Counted from the first letter of the stretch, positions 23,609 through 34,479 are shown. The stretch is DNA of 64,000 nt from Epichloe hybrida (GCA_019022495.1 JAFEKR010000064.1:62001-126000); one strand, 5' to 3'. The notes: generated by a model not told the origin, from the sequence alone. A program made the numbers and translations.

Positions 23609-24195
23609 TGAGACATTCAAAGTCACTCTTTATTATGCACGTCTTTTAACATTATAACGCCGGGACTAGACCTTGTGCGAATCTTTCCGCGCTGCTATAT
23701 GCGAACGGTCAGAGTGGGTAACACCACGGCTCGACAAGTAATAAAACAAGGATCTACGAAGTAATTACTGCCAGAGAGAGGGGGAGGGAGCTTTGCCATC
23801 CATCAGCAGCAACCGACAGCAATCGCACCCCATTGTTTTAACAGAACCTTTGCGTACTTTGAATTAAGCTATTTGTAAACTTAGGACTTAGGGACAATGG
23901 CGTTAAGCACCATAGATGAAAGATAATTAACCTTGCATTGCTTAGAGATGCCACATCCCACATCAGCTCTGCCAATACCGCCGAGCCGGATGTAATTTGA
24001 CTTGCCCCCGATGCCGCTCTTAATGTACGAGTTTCAATGTTGTATACGGGTCTCGATTATAGCTAAGAACTAGGCTAAGTAGACTAATAAGGAGTCCAAT
24101 AAACTCGGCTGATACCAAGATGCCGGAGTGGTCTGTATCATGATGAAGAGGTTGCGATGTTAGGATTCTTTGAGGGGACGAGGATTGTTATAAAA
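23609..24195. other. Intergenic, nothing recognised
   Basis: This is the stretch between the convergent aminopeptidase and ADP-ribosyltransferase-like genes. I see no coding or RNA signal. Confidence 0.6.
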
Positions 24196-25527
24196 CTACC
24201 CATTGAAGGCCGATAACTCTGCGACTGTGACCGGGAATACCTGCAAGCTCTCACAACAGAACTGCTCCAAAAGAAATTCCCCGTCCAAATGCCACACATA
24301 CTGTATTGCTGGGCGTCCTTCTTGATCTTTCATAACATCTCGTTCTCTGATCTCCTCATAACTCCTCATACGCCCAAAGTGGTGGTTTGGCCCAGTCGCA
24401 GTAGTTCCAATGATTAAAGTCGCCTTATTTAATAGTCTTCTCAAGTCCTTTGGACCTAGTTTTCCGTTTCGACTATAGTATATGACTTTTTCCCAAGTTT
24501 TATCAATCCCATTTGGGTCCCAATAGATCTTGTAAACTTGATCCGCTGGGAGAGACTCAATCGCAGAATTGGGGATAGTGATCTGTAGTATTGCAGCTGA
24601 GCCGCCCTTAACGCGGTGTTTCGCCCAGTTGGCGTACCGCACAGCCATGTCTCGATCAACAGCAAAGTAGCCTCCACCTGTGCGAGATAGAAAGTCAGTT
24701 TGGGGGTAGGACATAAGCGCGCTCGTGTCGATAGAGCCATCATTAGGGTTTACAATGTCCTTGAGCCGACGCTGAGAGATCCCCTTGAAGAGTTTGATGT
24801 GGCCAGGTTGTGTATGGCCAGCTTCCATTGCGAATCTTGATGTTGAGGTATGTAGGGACTTTCCTCCGCGTTCTTGGATAGTCCAACGCTGTTCATATTG
24901 TGATCCTCCGAGATGCTCTCGTGGGCGCTGGATTGCCATTTGTCGCTCATAAGACGCAGCTTGGATGTCTTCAAGCCCAAAATAGCGTTCCTCTATAGTA
25001 TCTCGAAGCCAGTAAAGACACGAGTTCGTGAGACGAATTGAGTTAAAGCGCGGATCCATCATGGTCGCTTTTAACTCATCATTAATGCCATACCTATCCA
25101 TGCAATAAGTCCACTCTTCGTTGTTCTCAGAATAGGTATCGTATTCATCATCAGAACCATAAGATCCAAAATGAAGAAGAATGACTTCAATGTATAGCAT
25201 ATTACCCCGGGGATTGTCTTCATTCTCAGGATCCGTTTCTCGTGGATAAGGCCAATTTGTCCACTGATTCCAGATAAATTCTGCTCTTTCCTTTGTGAAC
25301 CCAAGATAAATTAGGGTTGCTGAAGAGATGAGTGTATCTGGAATAGTAATAAAGTGAAGATCAGATGAAGTAGGTGAAACAGGTGTAAGGGGAAGATCTG
25401 CATTCTCTTCGTCGCTTGATCCGTTTATTCGAGACCGGTGAAGTCTTATTGTGCCATCGGAGCGCGGTGGACTAGCTAAACCAGTCTCCACGAGGTTCCT
25501 AAAATCGTCTTCTCCGAGAATGGACAT
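24196..25527 (-). CDS. Fungal hypothetical protein with ADP-ribosyltransferase-like C-terminal region
   Basis: This is a single coding exon of 443 residues. A probable 52-bp 5'-UTR intron (25,532-25,583, GTAAGT...CTAACCTAGAATAG) ends four bases before the ATG. Residues 1-60 are acidic and Ser/Pro-rich. Residues about 60-210 are Trp- and Tyr-rich and helical. Residues about 240-390 read HIKLFKGIS, then FLSRTGGGYFAVDRDMAVRYA, then WEKVIYYSRNGK and ATLIIGT. This order (LFxG strand, a GGG-Y-F turn before an A..YA helix) resembles the DUF3990/ART fold, where the first block binds NAD. A classic catalytic E-x-E is not obvious, so activity is uncertain. There is no signal peptide, so it should be intracellular. 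The fold is inferred; the substrate is unknown. Confidence 0.7.
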   Translation of the reverse strand: MSILGEDDFRNLVETGLASPPRSDGTIRLHRSRINGSSDEENADLPLTPVSPTSSDLHFITIPDTLISSATLIYLGFTKERAEFIWNQWTNWPYPRETDPENEDNPRGNMLYIEVILLHFGSYGSDDEYDTYSENNEEWTYCMDRYGINDELKATMMDPRFNSIRLTNSCLYWLRDTIEERYFGLEDIQAASYERQMAIQRPREHLGGSQYEQRWTIQERGGKSLHTSTSRFAMEAGHTQPGHIKLFKGISQRRLKDIVNPNDGSIDTSALMSYPQTDFLSRTGGGYFAVDRDMAVRYANWAKHRVKGGSAAILQITIPNSAIESLPADQVYKIYWDPNGIDKTWEKVIYYSRNGKLGPKDLRRLLNKATLIIGTTATGPNHHFGRMRSYEEIRERDVMKDQEGRPAIQYVWHLDGEFLLEQFCCESLQVFPVTVAELSAFNG

Positions 25528-26161
25528 TGTACTATTCTAGGTTAGACAGCGTCTTCTTGTGCAGTAAAGAGAACGATACTTACATAGAGGGGGAAAATCG
25601 GATAAGTGCTGTATTGGAAGCAAAAAATGTGAACGACACAAGAAAGAGGCGTAAGTGGTATGCTGGCAAAAAGTGGAAGTGTGATTGATGCTAGAGAAGA
25701 GAAGAGAAGGGGGAGCGTGAAGAAGAGGGAAAAGGGGAGTATTTAACTGGTGCAAGAAGGCGCAAGAAGGTCGACATTGGCAGGAGTGAGTTTGAATTCG
25801 GCCCAGGGCGCCACCAAGACCAAGTGACTTCCTTTGTGCGCCAAATTGAGTCACTCTTTGCCAGCCTGATCGAATTAAACTTTCCACGCACGCGTGGGAA
25901 GGAATAAAGTTGATGAGTGACTAATCTATCATGTGGCGTCCGATAGTGCGTAGAAGGAAATAGAGCGTGGCTTTGTTGTTTCTAAGGAGAAAGAGGGTGA
26001 GCACATGACCCAATGTCTGATCAGAACGTAGGTGCAAGCGTGCTTTCTCTTATGCAAATGCTGCCCGTGGCGCACAGCAGAGAAAAGAAGGAACTGAAAC
26101 ATTTGTGTTGAACCTCGTGGTCTGTATTATGTTCGTGCAGGCTTTGACGTAATTCTGAGGC
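25528..26161. other. Promoter side of the ART-like gene
   Basis: It contains the 5'-UTR intron and leader. A minus-strand frame at 25,537-25,887 overlaps the leader and is not believed. No other gene is seen. Confidence 0.5.
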
Positions 26162-26397
26162 TTAGGTTTGGTTGTTAAGAAGAGGTGTGTCTAGCGGAGA
26201 AGGTGAAGTAGTTAACGTTTTCTTGAAGTTTTAATAGATTCGTGTTTAGATTAGTTTAAACACGGGGGCGAATTTGCATTTTCTTCAGAGATACATGGAA
26301 TCTCTAGTAACTAATAGAGTTACTAGTGAATTAGGGGTCTCTTAGCCAATGAGGAGATTTTTAGTCCTTCTATTCTAGTTAAATTGTTATTTAATTA
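26162..26397. repeat. 236-bp direct repeat, copy 1 (RIP-marked)
   Basis: It repeats at 26,432-26,667 with a 270-bp period. The differences are nearly all C/T and G/A, and copy 1 has more T/A (GAATTAGGGG against GAATCGGGGG). Confidence 0.85.
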
Positions 26398-26431
26398 GGG
26401 TTACTACTAGGAGTAACAAGCTAGAATAGGT

Positions 26432-26667
26432 TTAGGTTTGGTTGTTAAGAAGAGGTGTGTCTAGCGGAGAAGGTAAAGTAGTTAACGTTTTCTTGAAGTT
26501 TTAATAGCATCGTGTCTAGAATAGTTTAAACATAGGGGCGAATTTGCATTTTCTTTAGAGATATATAGAATCTCTAGTAACTAATAGAGTTACTAGTGAA
26601 TCGGGGGTCTCTTAGCCGATGAGGAGATCTTCAGTCCTTCTGGTCTAGTCGAATTGTTGTTTGATTG
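26432..26667. repeat. 236-bp direct repeat, copy 2
   Basis: It is the partner of 26,162-26,397. The spacer of 34 bp is AT-rich. Confidence 0.85.
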
Positions 26668-26763
26668 GCCAAGAATGCTGCGATGGAATGAGCTTCAGAA
26701 TGATTCAATTAGATGACTTCCTTTTCTGAAGTTGATGATGAAGATCCCCCAAAACCCTCCCCA

Positions 26764-26830
26764 GCGAAAATTCTGCTGAGCGGGGTTTTTGAGTTGGGTG
26801 GGGCAGGTGCCTCGCACCTGCCCTCCCCTT
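26764..26830 (+). repeat. Dispersed hairpin-bearing repeat, copy 2
   Basis: It has the same block as 8,898-8,960. Here the palindrome is longer: GGCAGGTGC-CTC-GCACCTGCC. Confidence 0.6.
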
Positions 26831-28198
26831 CAATTGGGGTCGCTACCAGGAGTGACGAGCTGAAAGGCGAATAGGGAGCTACGCTCAAACCTATATCCCG
26901 ACGAACTTGGATAGGCTCAGCCGTATCGTCATTTCCAAGGCTGAAAGAAAGACAGTAGATAGAAGAGGCAATTTTTAGCATATTATGAGACCTGCACAGC
27001 AGAGCGGAAAAGGAAGGGGGAACGCAATTATGTAGATGTGCGTTCGGCAAAGAGGGGCAGAGGGGCACGTGACCCAACATGTCAACTCGCTTATTCTTGT
27101 AAATGTCAGCCACAATAGACAATATTACACATAGGAACAATAATCGCGATGCAAGTTGTGTCGGTTGTTGGAAGGGACTCTCTCGGCACCAGAAGAGCTG
27201 ACTGGCGAGGAACTGATGAGCGCGGAAGTCATAGCCCCTTCTGACATGGCCAAACCTAATAACTGTGACGATAGGATTTCTAAAGCAGAGCCAAGTCAAA
27301 TATATTGGTTCATGACAGACTAGCGCATCCAAGGAGATGGAGAGAATGATGCAAGGCATTCAAGATCGTTGTGCAGGCAACGGAGATTCTCCGCAAGCGA
27401 ATGGGCTTGTTGACACTTTGGGGGGGGGAGAGCAAACACCATGCTTAGCAGAGCGGAAGAAGGTAGAAATGGAAGGACCTCAATATAAATCTCTGACTAG
27501 AGCAAATAGAAGCAAAATGATTATGGCCTTCTCATCGCCATCCTAATCCCTCGTCTTGTGTAGCAAAGATAACCTCGGACTGTCAAAATGTTGTGCTGGC
27601 GTATTCTCCTGTTTCACGAAAAAAGAGGCGCAGCCGACTGGCCACTAATTTGTGCGTAAATTATTCCCTATATGCCTTGCGACACCTTGCGACATCTCCC
27701 ATGGTCCACAACTACTCATACAACAAGATAAAAAAAGCCACTGAGGCATCAAAACTCCAGTTTCATTCCATTCTATTCCATTCCGAATGACTCAATCGCA
27801 ATCACCATCCTGCGTAGGTGATAATTGCACCATTCTGCTGATCCCGCTGATTTCTCTTGTCCGCGCCCGTGTCACCTGTTTTGCTCACGCCTCTCCTCAC
27901 CCATTGTTCGAAAGTAGGACGTGCTTTGTTGCGTTACGTTCGAACTCTTGGAGCATATGACTTCTGCTTCTTTTCTTTCGTGGGATCGAAAGGCTCAACA
28001 TTCAAAACAGGGTTTCTGGCAAGATCATCAACCGGAACGAATCCTACTTCCCTGTTGATCATACTTGCCATGCATCTGGGATGATGTGTTCGCCCATCTT
28101 GACCTCGGTAACCTGAGGCTTGTCTGTTTCAATGGTACTTCGCGTGCAAATCAGTCAGTTGTTCGATCGCCCTCTTCTCCTTCCCGGGGCAAGAGCGC
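26831..28198. other. Accessory intergenic DNA with gene fragments
   Basis: A long minus-strand frame (26,709-27,359) has no recognisable family and lies partly over the hairpin repeat. About 70 bp at 27,617-27,686 duplicate 28,973-29,042, the 5' end of the hypothetical frame there, but the ATG has become ATT. No intact gene is supported. Confidence 0.5.
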
Positions 28199-28624
28199 CT
28201 AGAGTGCATACGACGACGCGCGTCGCCATTCAGCGGTTGCAGTAGATAATGAGGTGACAATTCTGTCGACCGCTTGGGCTGAGGCGTGCTTGCAGTAGGT
28301 AGTTCCAACCTTCTCCTCCTGTGATTGTTGTAAGTCAACGAAAACGAACCATCCGTTGACAGGCGGGGAGGAGAGGAAGAAAGAGCTAAAAGCATTTTCC
28401 ACCAGATTGCTCACGTCCTTCTTGCGCTCGTTGACCAATGCCATGCGACCTTGGTAAGAGTCAGTGGCGGCCGGGACTTGATAATCGCCCTCAGAACGCC
28501 AACTCTTCTCGAGATAGATGTCCACGACACCTATGCCTTGTAGGTGTCGTGGACATTTATCTCGAGAAGAGGCTGACGGTGCGCTGAGGACCAAACATGT
28601 CGCGATGACGGTGGACCAAAGCAT
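28199..28624 (-). CDS. Hypothetical small secreted protein, 141 aa (uncertain)
   Basis: The frame starts MLWSTVIATCLVLSAPSA, a plausible signal peptide, and holds two cysteines after it (residues 24 and 110). No family is recognised. Codons for about residues 19-40 lie in a 31-bp inverted repeat (28,503-28,571), which may have disturbed the original reading. It could be a secreted effector-like protein or a chance frame. Confidence 0.35.
   Translation of the reverse strand: MLWSTVIATCLVLSAPSASSRDKCPRHLQGIGVVDIYLEKSWRSEGDYQVPAATDSYQGRMALVNERKKDVSNLVENAFSSFFLSSPPVNGWFVFVDLQQSQEEKVGTTYCKHASAQAVDRIVTSLSTATAEWRRASSYAL
28503..28571. repeat. Perfect-looking inverted repeat, 31-bp arms, 7-bp loop
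   Basis: The left arm reads CTCTTCTCGAGATAGATGTC and on. The right arm is its reverse complement except for one base (ATAGATG against ATAAATG). The loop is TGCCTTG. Confidence 0.95.
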
Positions 28625-28709
28625 TGTGAGGCACTGTGGACGGGGCCGACGAAGTGAGCCCTAGGTGGTAGGCCTTATAATCAATTGTAAGGTGCGAGAT
28701 TAGCAGCGG

Positions 28710-29018
28710 CTAGCATTGACGGATCTTTTTGTCTATTGGGAAATTCAGCATACCTTCTGGGTTCTTACAAGCATGCTGGCCAGCGGTAATTGCAAAATTA
28801 CCTCTCAAGGTGGTAGAGACTGGACCAAATTGAAAGGGATCCCCAACCATGAGTCCTGAGCTGTAGCCATCGGGAAAATTCTCTTGGAACACATCGTACG
28901 CCTTCGCACCAGCCATGATGTTTGAGAATTCGACGGAATTGTCGGGTATATGGGTTGGGATGTAGGTGTTGCTCGAAAAAAGAGGCACAGCAGACTGGCC
29001 ACTAATTTGTGCGTACAT
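28710..29018 (-). CDS. Hypothetical protein, 102 aa (uncertain, duplicated 5' end)
   Basis: The frame begins MYAQISGQSAVPLFSSNTYI and contains a Gly/Phe-rich middle (NFPDGYSSGLMVGDPFQFGP). There is no signal peptide or known motif. A decayed copy of its first ~20 codons lies at 27,617-27,686, which suggests it once belonged to a duplicated gene. It may be the remains of a longer gene continuing into the frame downstream. Confidence 0.35.
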   Translation of the reverse strand: MYAQISGQSAVPLFSSNTYIPTHIPDNSVEFSNIMAGAKAYDVFQENFPDGYSSGLMVGDPFQFGPVSTTLRGNFAITAGQHACKNPEGMLNFPIDKKIRQC

Positions 29019-29115
29019 TATCCCCTATATGCCTTTCGACAGTAGGTTGGTCGACCCAAATAGATATGAGAATTGTGAGAATGAAGTTGAGGGGACGAAA
29101 CGCGATGGCGGGAGA

Positions 29116-29215
29116 GGAGAGATGATGATGAGGTAGGGAAGGAGAGATGATGATGAGGTAGGGAAGGAGAGATGATGATGAGGTAGGGAAGGAGAGATGA
29201 TGATGAGGTAGGGAA
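29116..29215. repeat. 25-bp minisatellite, 4 units
   Basis: Four units of GGAGAGATGATGATGAGG plus TAGGGAA occur back to back, essentially identical. Confidence 0.95.
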
Positions 29216-29290
29216 GAAGTTATGTGTCGAACGACGAACGACCGGAATTGTCACGTCCAGAAAGTCATAAGATATATAGAGGGAGATGGT

Positions 29291-29385
29291 GAGGAAATTT
29301 TCATGAGCAAACGGGTGGTTGCGGTTGTAAACAGCTGTCAGGAGTGCTAGCGTTGTAGCCCCACTCGAAGTGAAAGAAAGACAAC
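29291..29385. repeat. ~95-bp direct duplication, copy 1
   Basis: It starts GAGGAAATTTTCATGAGC and matches 29,418-29,512, with a 127-bp period and a few substitutions. Confidence 0.85.
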
Positions 29386-29417
29386 GCAATATCATAGGAA
29401 AAAAAGAGGAATAATAT

Positions 29418-29512
29418 GAGGAAATTTTCATGAGCAAACGGAGGGTCGCGGTTGTGAATAGCTGTCAGGAGTGCTAGCGTTGTAGCCCTACTCGAAGTGA
29501 AAGAAAGGTAAC
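29418..29512. repeat. ~95-bp direct duplication, copy 2
   Basis: It is the partner of 29,291-29,385. Most differences are transitions. Confidence 0.85.
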
Positions 29513-30947
29513 AGTGTGATATGTTACTAATGACGGAAAGTTAAGAAATAGCTCGGCAAAAGGGACGTACGAGGCATAGAAGATTTCATCAAATGGTTCT
29601 AATGGAAATGGGGTTAGTGATGGCGTTAACGCCATAGATTATTTGAACAGTATTCACCTTAGACCCGTTGCTTTCTCTTTTCTAGTTCTATGTCGATCCG
29701 AGCGTGTTGTAGAAATTACTCGCATTTTTATTTGACATTTCCATGCAAGGAGATAGAAAGCACATGTGAATTGCAGAAAACACAAGGTCTAGTTCTCATT
29801 TTGACTTACTTTATTAGTAGCTCTTTAAAAGAAGCGCTCTAAAACAGCCAAAGAAAGCAAACACACCAGGCCCATTATTGGAAAACCCCTTCACACGACT
29901 CTAGATACATAAGTGAAAAGGCAGGCTTATTAGAAAGCGGAGCGATGCCTAGTTGAAGCATCCTACGGAAGTTAAGGAGCTGCCAAGGTCACTTTTTCGG
30001 CATTCTATTTTTACACTAAGTGACGTTGGGAGGATCGTGCCTGCAGTTATTCCAACAAAGCGTAGGTCTTCCGTGGATTCTGATGCCAAGGTGATCGCCG
30101 CTCGCGGTCCAAAGTGCAGTGTAATATTGGCCAAGATCCGGTGTCCAGGATATAACTTGTTCGAAACAAAACCAACCCCCTTGTGTGTTGGCCGTGAGGT
30201 GATAACCTCAGAGGTGGTGAGAGTCGTTGCCAGTTAAGAGAGGAAGGAGCCAACTCGCATCCAACATTGCAAAACAGACATGTAAACTTTCAGAGCCATG
30301 GAGTTCATTCATCATTGAAGATAGTGGAGCGATCCCTGATAAAAGCACCTGCAGAAGTCAGGGAAAGGAGCCATGTGGCAGCTTCCCGCTTCCCCTCTAG
30401 TAGTCTTGGTGTTGAGAAACTTGACAGTCACAAAGGGGGAGGGAGATTGTTATTCACGTGAGCGGACGGACTCGTCAGGACGCTCATATTAACAGGCTTT
30501 AGAACGGGCTTGTTGGATCAATGTAGTAAGAGAGCTCTTTCCTGGCGTTGATGATGGTAATGGAATCGAGAATTGGCGTTTATTTTAGGGTAGGCCGTCG
30601 TGCATATGAACTTGGGTCAAGTCAGATTGTGCTGTCTGATTGGCCGAGCAGTGGAGACAGCTCTCAATCCCAGACATCCCAGACCGGACTTGCGCAAAGC
30701 TCTCCATCACGAGATTCACGTATTATTCTGCAGCCGACGACCGCGCCTCGCATTTCTTGGTCACTCAGCCCATCCTCCGACACTTTCGATCCGTGCCAAT
30801 GGTCTGAATCCGTGGGCATACTATCGTGTCATCGTCATTGTTCTACCCCCTCGCAGACTGCCAGTGCAGCTGCCCCTGGTCCTCTACCTTTTAGATTACT
30901 CTCCTCTACTTCGCATCTAATCGCTTTCTCAACTCAACTCCTTCGCC

Positions 30948-32289
30948 ATGGCCAACGCCGAACACGATCCTCTCCTCCTGCTGCGCAAAGCCATCTCCAG
31001 CAGCCAGCCATTTGTCCCCAGCGCCTCGGATGACCCGGGCGCCGACGAGTCACCACTCGCCCAAGCAACCCACCTGCAGTTCTCGAGCCAAGGCATCGCC
31101 CTCGCCATCGACACACCGACGCGCTTCATTTCCAATGACAAACCCGTCGATCTGCGTAGTATTTACTTTGCGTGGCTGAATCGCGAACTTGCCATTCCCG
31201 AATACAATGCCTCTGCCACAACGCTCAACGATCAGCTTGCCGCTGCTGGATCCACCGGCAAGGTGCAGAACTTGGGGTTCATCGAACGTCTCGATCTGAT
31301 CACCTGGCTGGAGGGCGCGAGTGAAGAGAGCGAATACATAAAACCTGTGGCGGGAGATGCCGATGCCGCCGGTGCTGGTGCTGCTCCAGCATCCAAGCCT
31401 GGTGCCGCGTCGACAGCTGCTCAAGCGAGAGCAGGAAAGGGCACCTTGGATCCAAGGCTAGCCAGCGTGTACGATGGCGAGCGAAGGATGGGTGATAGGA
31501 ATACAGTTCTAAGGGGCATCAAGCCTACGGTATGTATTTGGACCCATGGGGATTTTACCTCTTCTCAGAACAAACCAACTCAAGGGGCGGGAAATAATAC
31601 TCAGACATGCACGACTATTTCTAACTATTCAAAAACGATAGGACTTCTCACACGTGCGCAAGCTTGCCGCTCCGTTCATCAAGAAGAAGTCGCAACCACT
31701 CTCAGCACCTGGCCCATCATCATCATTATCAATCAACCAAAAGGGACCTACCAGGAGACCAGATCCCATTATTCTTCTATCGCCATCGGCCTCATCACTG
31801 CTCCGAATGACCAATGCGCGATCCTTCCTCGAAGACGGCAAATTCGTGCCCGCGGATGCGAGCGGCTCGACGGCCAGTATGCTCCACGTCCAGCGTGTCA
31901 TGCGAGCCATCGACCCTAACCGCCCCCTGCGATTCATTCTCGTCGAGGGCTCTGAGCAGTTCAAGCCGGAATACTGGAACCGCGTGGTGGCTGTCTTCAC
32001 AACCGGGCAGACGTGGCAGTTCAAGAATTACAAATGGAGCAGTCCCAGCGAACTGTTCAAGCATACACTAGGCGTGTACGTAGGCTGGCGAGGAGACCAG
32101 GTTCCCGACAGCATTCGCAGCTGGGGGCAAAGAGTTCTTTCTACGGGTGTTGATCGATGGCGTGGGGGTGACGGCGCAGATGCCTCTCGATTCAGGGACA
32201 AGGAGGTTGTGGAACAGATTTGGAAGTCGATTGAGACGAACATGCGGAACAAGGGGTGGCGAAACGATTCGGCACCGACGTCGATATAA
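30948..32289 (+). CDS. CDC73: Paf1 complex subunit CDC73 (parafibromin homologue)
   Basis: Exons are 30,948-31,529 and 31,642-32,289, giving 409 residues. The 112-bp intron (GTATGT...GATAG) joins GIKPT to DFSHVRKLAAPFI. The N-terminal part (DPLLLLRKAI, then DLRSIYFAWLNRELAIPEYNAS in two parts, then LDLITWLEGASEESEYI) is the conserved parafibromin-type region. The C-terminal part (about 240-400) is the Ras-like domain: PDPIILLSPSASSLLRMTN, RFILVEGSEQFKPEYWNRVV, VFTTGQTWQFKNYKW and GVYVGWRGD. The protein is a subunit of the Paf1 complex, which rides RNA polymerase II and promotes H2B ubiquitylation and H3K4/K36 methylation in the nucleus. Length and order are normal for fungi. Confidence 0.95.
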
Positions 32290-34371
32290 AGACTGATGCG
32301 AGACTGGCATTGATGGTGCTGGTGCTGTTCCATGCTGCGCTCAGCGTTTTCCATTTCCCATCATGGTGTTTCATCATATATGGACGATATGGACGATTGC
32401 GGGTGAGTGCTCGAGGCGAGGTGGGGTCTTGAGGAAGAGGGCACATTCTCGACAAAACAGAAGGAAGCGTCGGCGTTTGGTTTCATATTGCAATTCATTT
32501 CATCTATTGAGATTGAGCACAGAAGATGGCGCGTTACTGATAGTCATAGAAGCAAGTTGCGGGACAGTGGGACATTCAGAAAGTAGAATCACTCCATTTC
32601 TCATGGTTTCAGAATTCTGGGGGACTAATCCGTACACGTAGGGTGTATGTATCTCAGAATTGGTTCAAGACTTGCCACGTGTTTCCCACGTCATGACACG
32701 TTCTGGGTGTCCACAGAGGAGCCAAAACTTCTGGAAAACTTTGCGCGCCAACAGTTCGGCCAACCGGGACTTGACGCGGGTAGAGAAGAAGAAGAAGAAA
32801 ACAAGAATAATGGGACTGGCTCCGCGAAGAGCATGGGGGATGGCCCCATTATCGCAAGCCACACGGCACGGGGAATTGGTCTAGAAGAAACTTCGGATCG
32901 GCCGAACGAGAATTGGAACAAGGGGGATGGATGGATGGATTGTGTAGTTTTGTGAAATCTCAACCCCTGCTGTCCTGGGTCGTGCTTCAAGGCCATTTCA
33001 TTGGGTCGGCGTAGACGAGAGTGAGAAGACTTTTTTTTTTTTTTTTTTTTTTTTAGAAATGGAAAAGAGGAAAATTACAGTGAAAGCAAGGGGGGTTGGG
33101 TTACCCTGTTGAACCTCCGGGAGCATACATACCCATGTGCGAGAAAATACGATGGCTGCGCGCCAACGCCGCACGTTGCGTTGCATTGGAGAATCCTGCC
33201 GGCCGAGACTAGAGCAATTGCTGATTGTTCCTTTTCCCCGTTCGCCTTTCGGTAGCGTTTGGCATGACATGAACGTGACGGGATGGGATCGATGGATGAT
33301 GGATGATGGATGATGTACATATACGTGGCGGGGAGGGAGGCGGATTGGCCGAGAAAGCGCGGCATTCGGGGAAGCCTATGAAGAATATTGCAATCCCTTG
33401 TCGAGATTCGCGTGGCATTTAGGCATCCTTCTTTTTGGGTTTTTTTTCCCCCTTGCTTTTCCTTTTTTTTTTTCGCCTAGTATTGCTGCAGTGGTCATGG
33501 CACCAGGAGATTTAACAATCAGTCTTACTAACTTGTAGTTTCTAGTCCGGCACGACGTTCAGGTTCCAGTTCAACAATGACTCTGCAACCCGCACACCCC
33601 CTGGGCCTGTGCACCCCAAGAATCCCGCCCCGTCTGAAGGAAAAATGGGCAAAAGGTAGGCCGGTGGGCCGGTAGGCCGATGAGAGCGATGGGCCGTTGT
33701 TACTTGTTCTTGTTGCCTGGGAAGGATTCGGCAGGCGGGGTCATTTACATGACGGCTTGCATCATGGCGTGGTTCATGGGATTTCAGAAACGGGGAAAAA
33801 AAAAAAAAAAAAAAGGTAAAGAGACGCCAGGGGGGGAGGGGGGAGGGGTGGTTGTTACTCGGACAGAAAGGTAGGAATACATGCAAGAAAGGGTGGCCAT
33901 CCTGGCACCATCTCAAGATTTGTGCAATAGTCGGAAAGATGCAGTAAGTACATACGGAGTAGTCTTGACTAGAAGGTGAAGTAAAGCGAAATATGAGAAG
34001 CATTAAGAAACCCGAACCTTGATGTACATGCCGTCTGTGCAATTCATGTTAGACCCGTAAAATATCAAAGCTTCAAGAGAGGATTGGAGAGGAAAAAAAA
34101 AAAAAAAGGGAACACCTAGTGCTTTGTCAAACAATGACAGCCTGGGAAGGGGGAGTCAACTATTGCCAATGGTTTGCCTGATAAACGGGCTGTCCGAATC
34201 TATTTGCGTAGTCCGTACATACATACACAAGCCCATTGTTTCCGCCAAGTTCGGAGTCTCCGAGTCCCGGGGGGAGTGTAGCAAGTTAGGCGAATGTGGA
34301 TAATCATCAGTGAGTTTCGTTTGCATAATGAATGCTGCTTTTTTTTTTTTGACCCCGAAATTTTCACCCTT
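32290..34371. other. Intergenic, no gene seen
   Basis: About 2.1 kb holds homopolymer runs (poly-T at 33,030-33,054, poly-A at 33,796-33,814), ATGG-rich repeats near 33,288-33,312, and TACGGAGTA/TAATCCGTAC motifs at about 32,627, 33,953 and 34,209. The frames found are interrupted and unrecognised. Confidence 0.6.
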
Positions 34372-34479
34372 GTCCGGGTGACGCAGCGGTTAGCGTGTAG
34401 GATTGCAATTGGCGTTGCTCCCTGGATAACTCAGGCGACGAAAATCCTGAAGTCCCCGGTTCAAATCCGGGTCCGGACT
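34372..34479 (+). tRNA. tRNA-Cys (GCA) with intron
   Basis: The acceptor stem GTCCGGG pairs with TCCGGAC (one G-T). The T-arm is CCCGG-TTCAAAT-CCGGG. The anticodon stem TAGGA/TCCTG encloses TTGCAA...A, so the anticodon is GCA at positions 34-36. A 35-nt intron (34,409-34,443) follows position 37. The mature length is 73. Confidence 0.94.

Larger units (their letters stand above)
29019..30947. other. Intergenic with local duplications
   Basis: It contains a 25-bp x4 minisatellite and a ~95-bp direct duplication (listed separately). Frames at 29,949-30,461 have no recognisable product. The final ~200 bp (CT-rich, ending CTCCTTCGCC before the ATG) is the CDC73 promoter and leader. Confidence 0.55.

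Noticed and set aside
26709..27359. 216-codon minus-strand frame as a gene
   Set aside because: It includes the dispersed hairpin repeat, lacks any family motif and has no supporting splice or leader signals.
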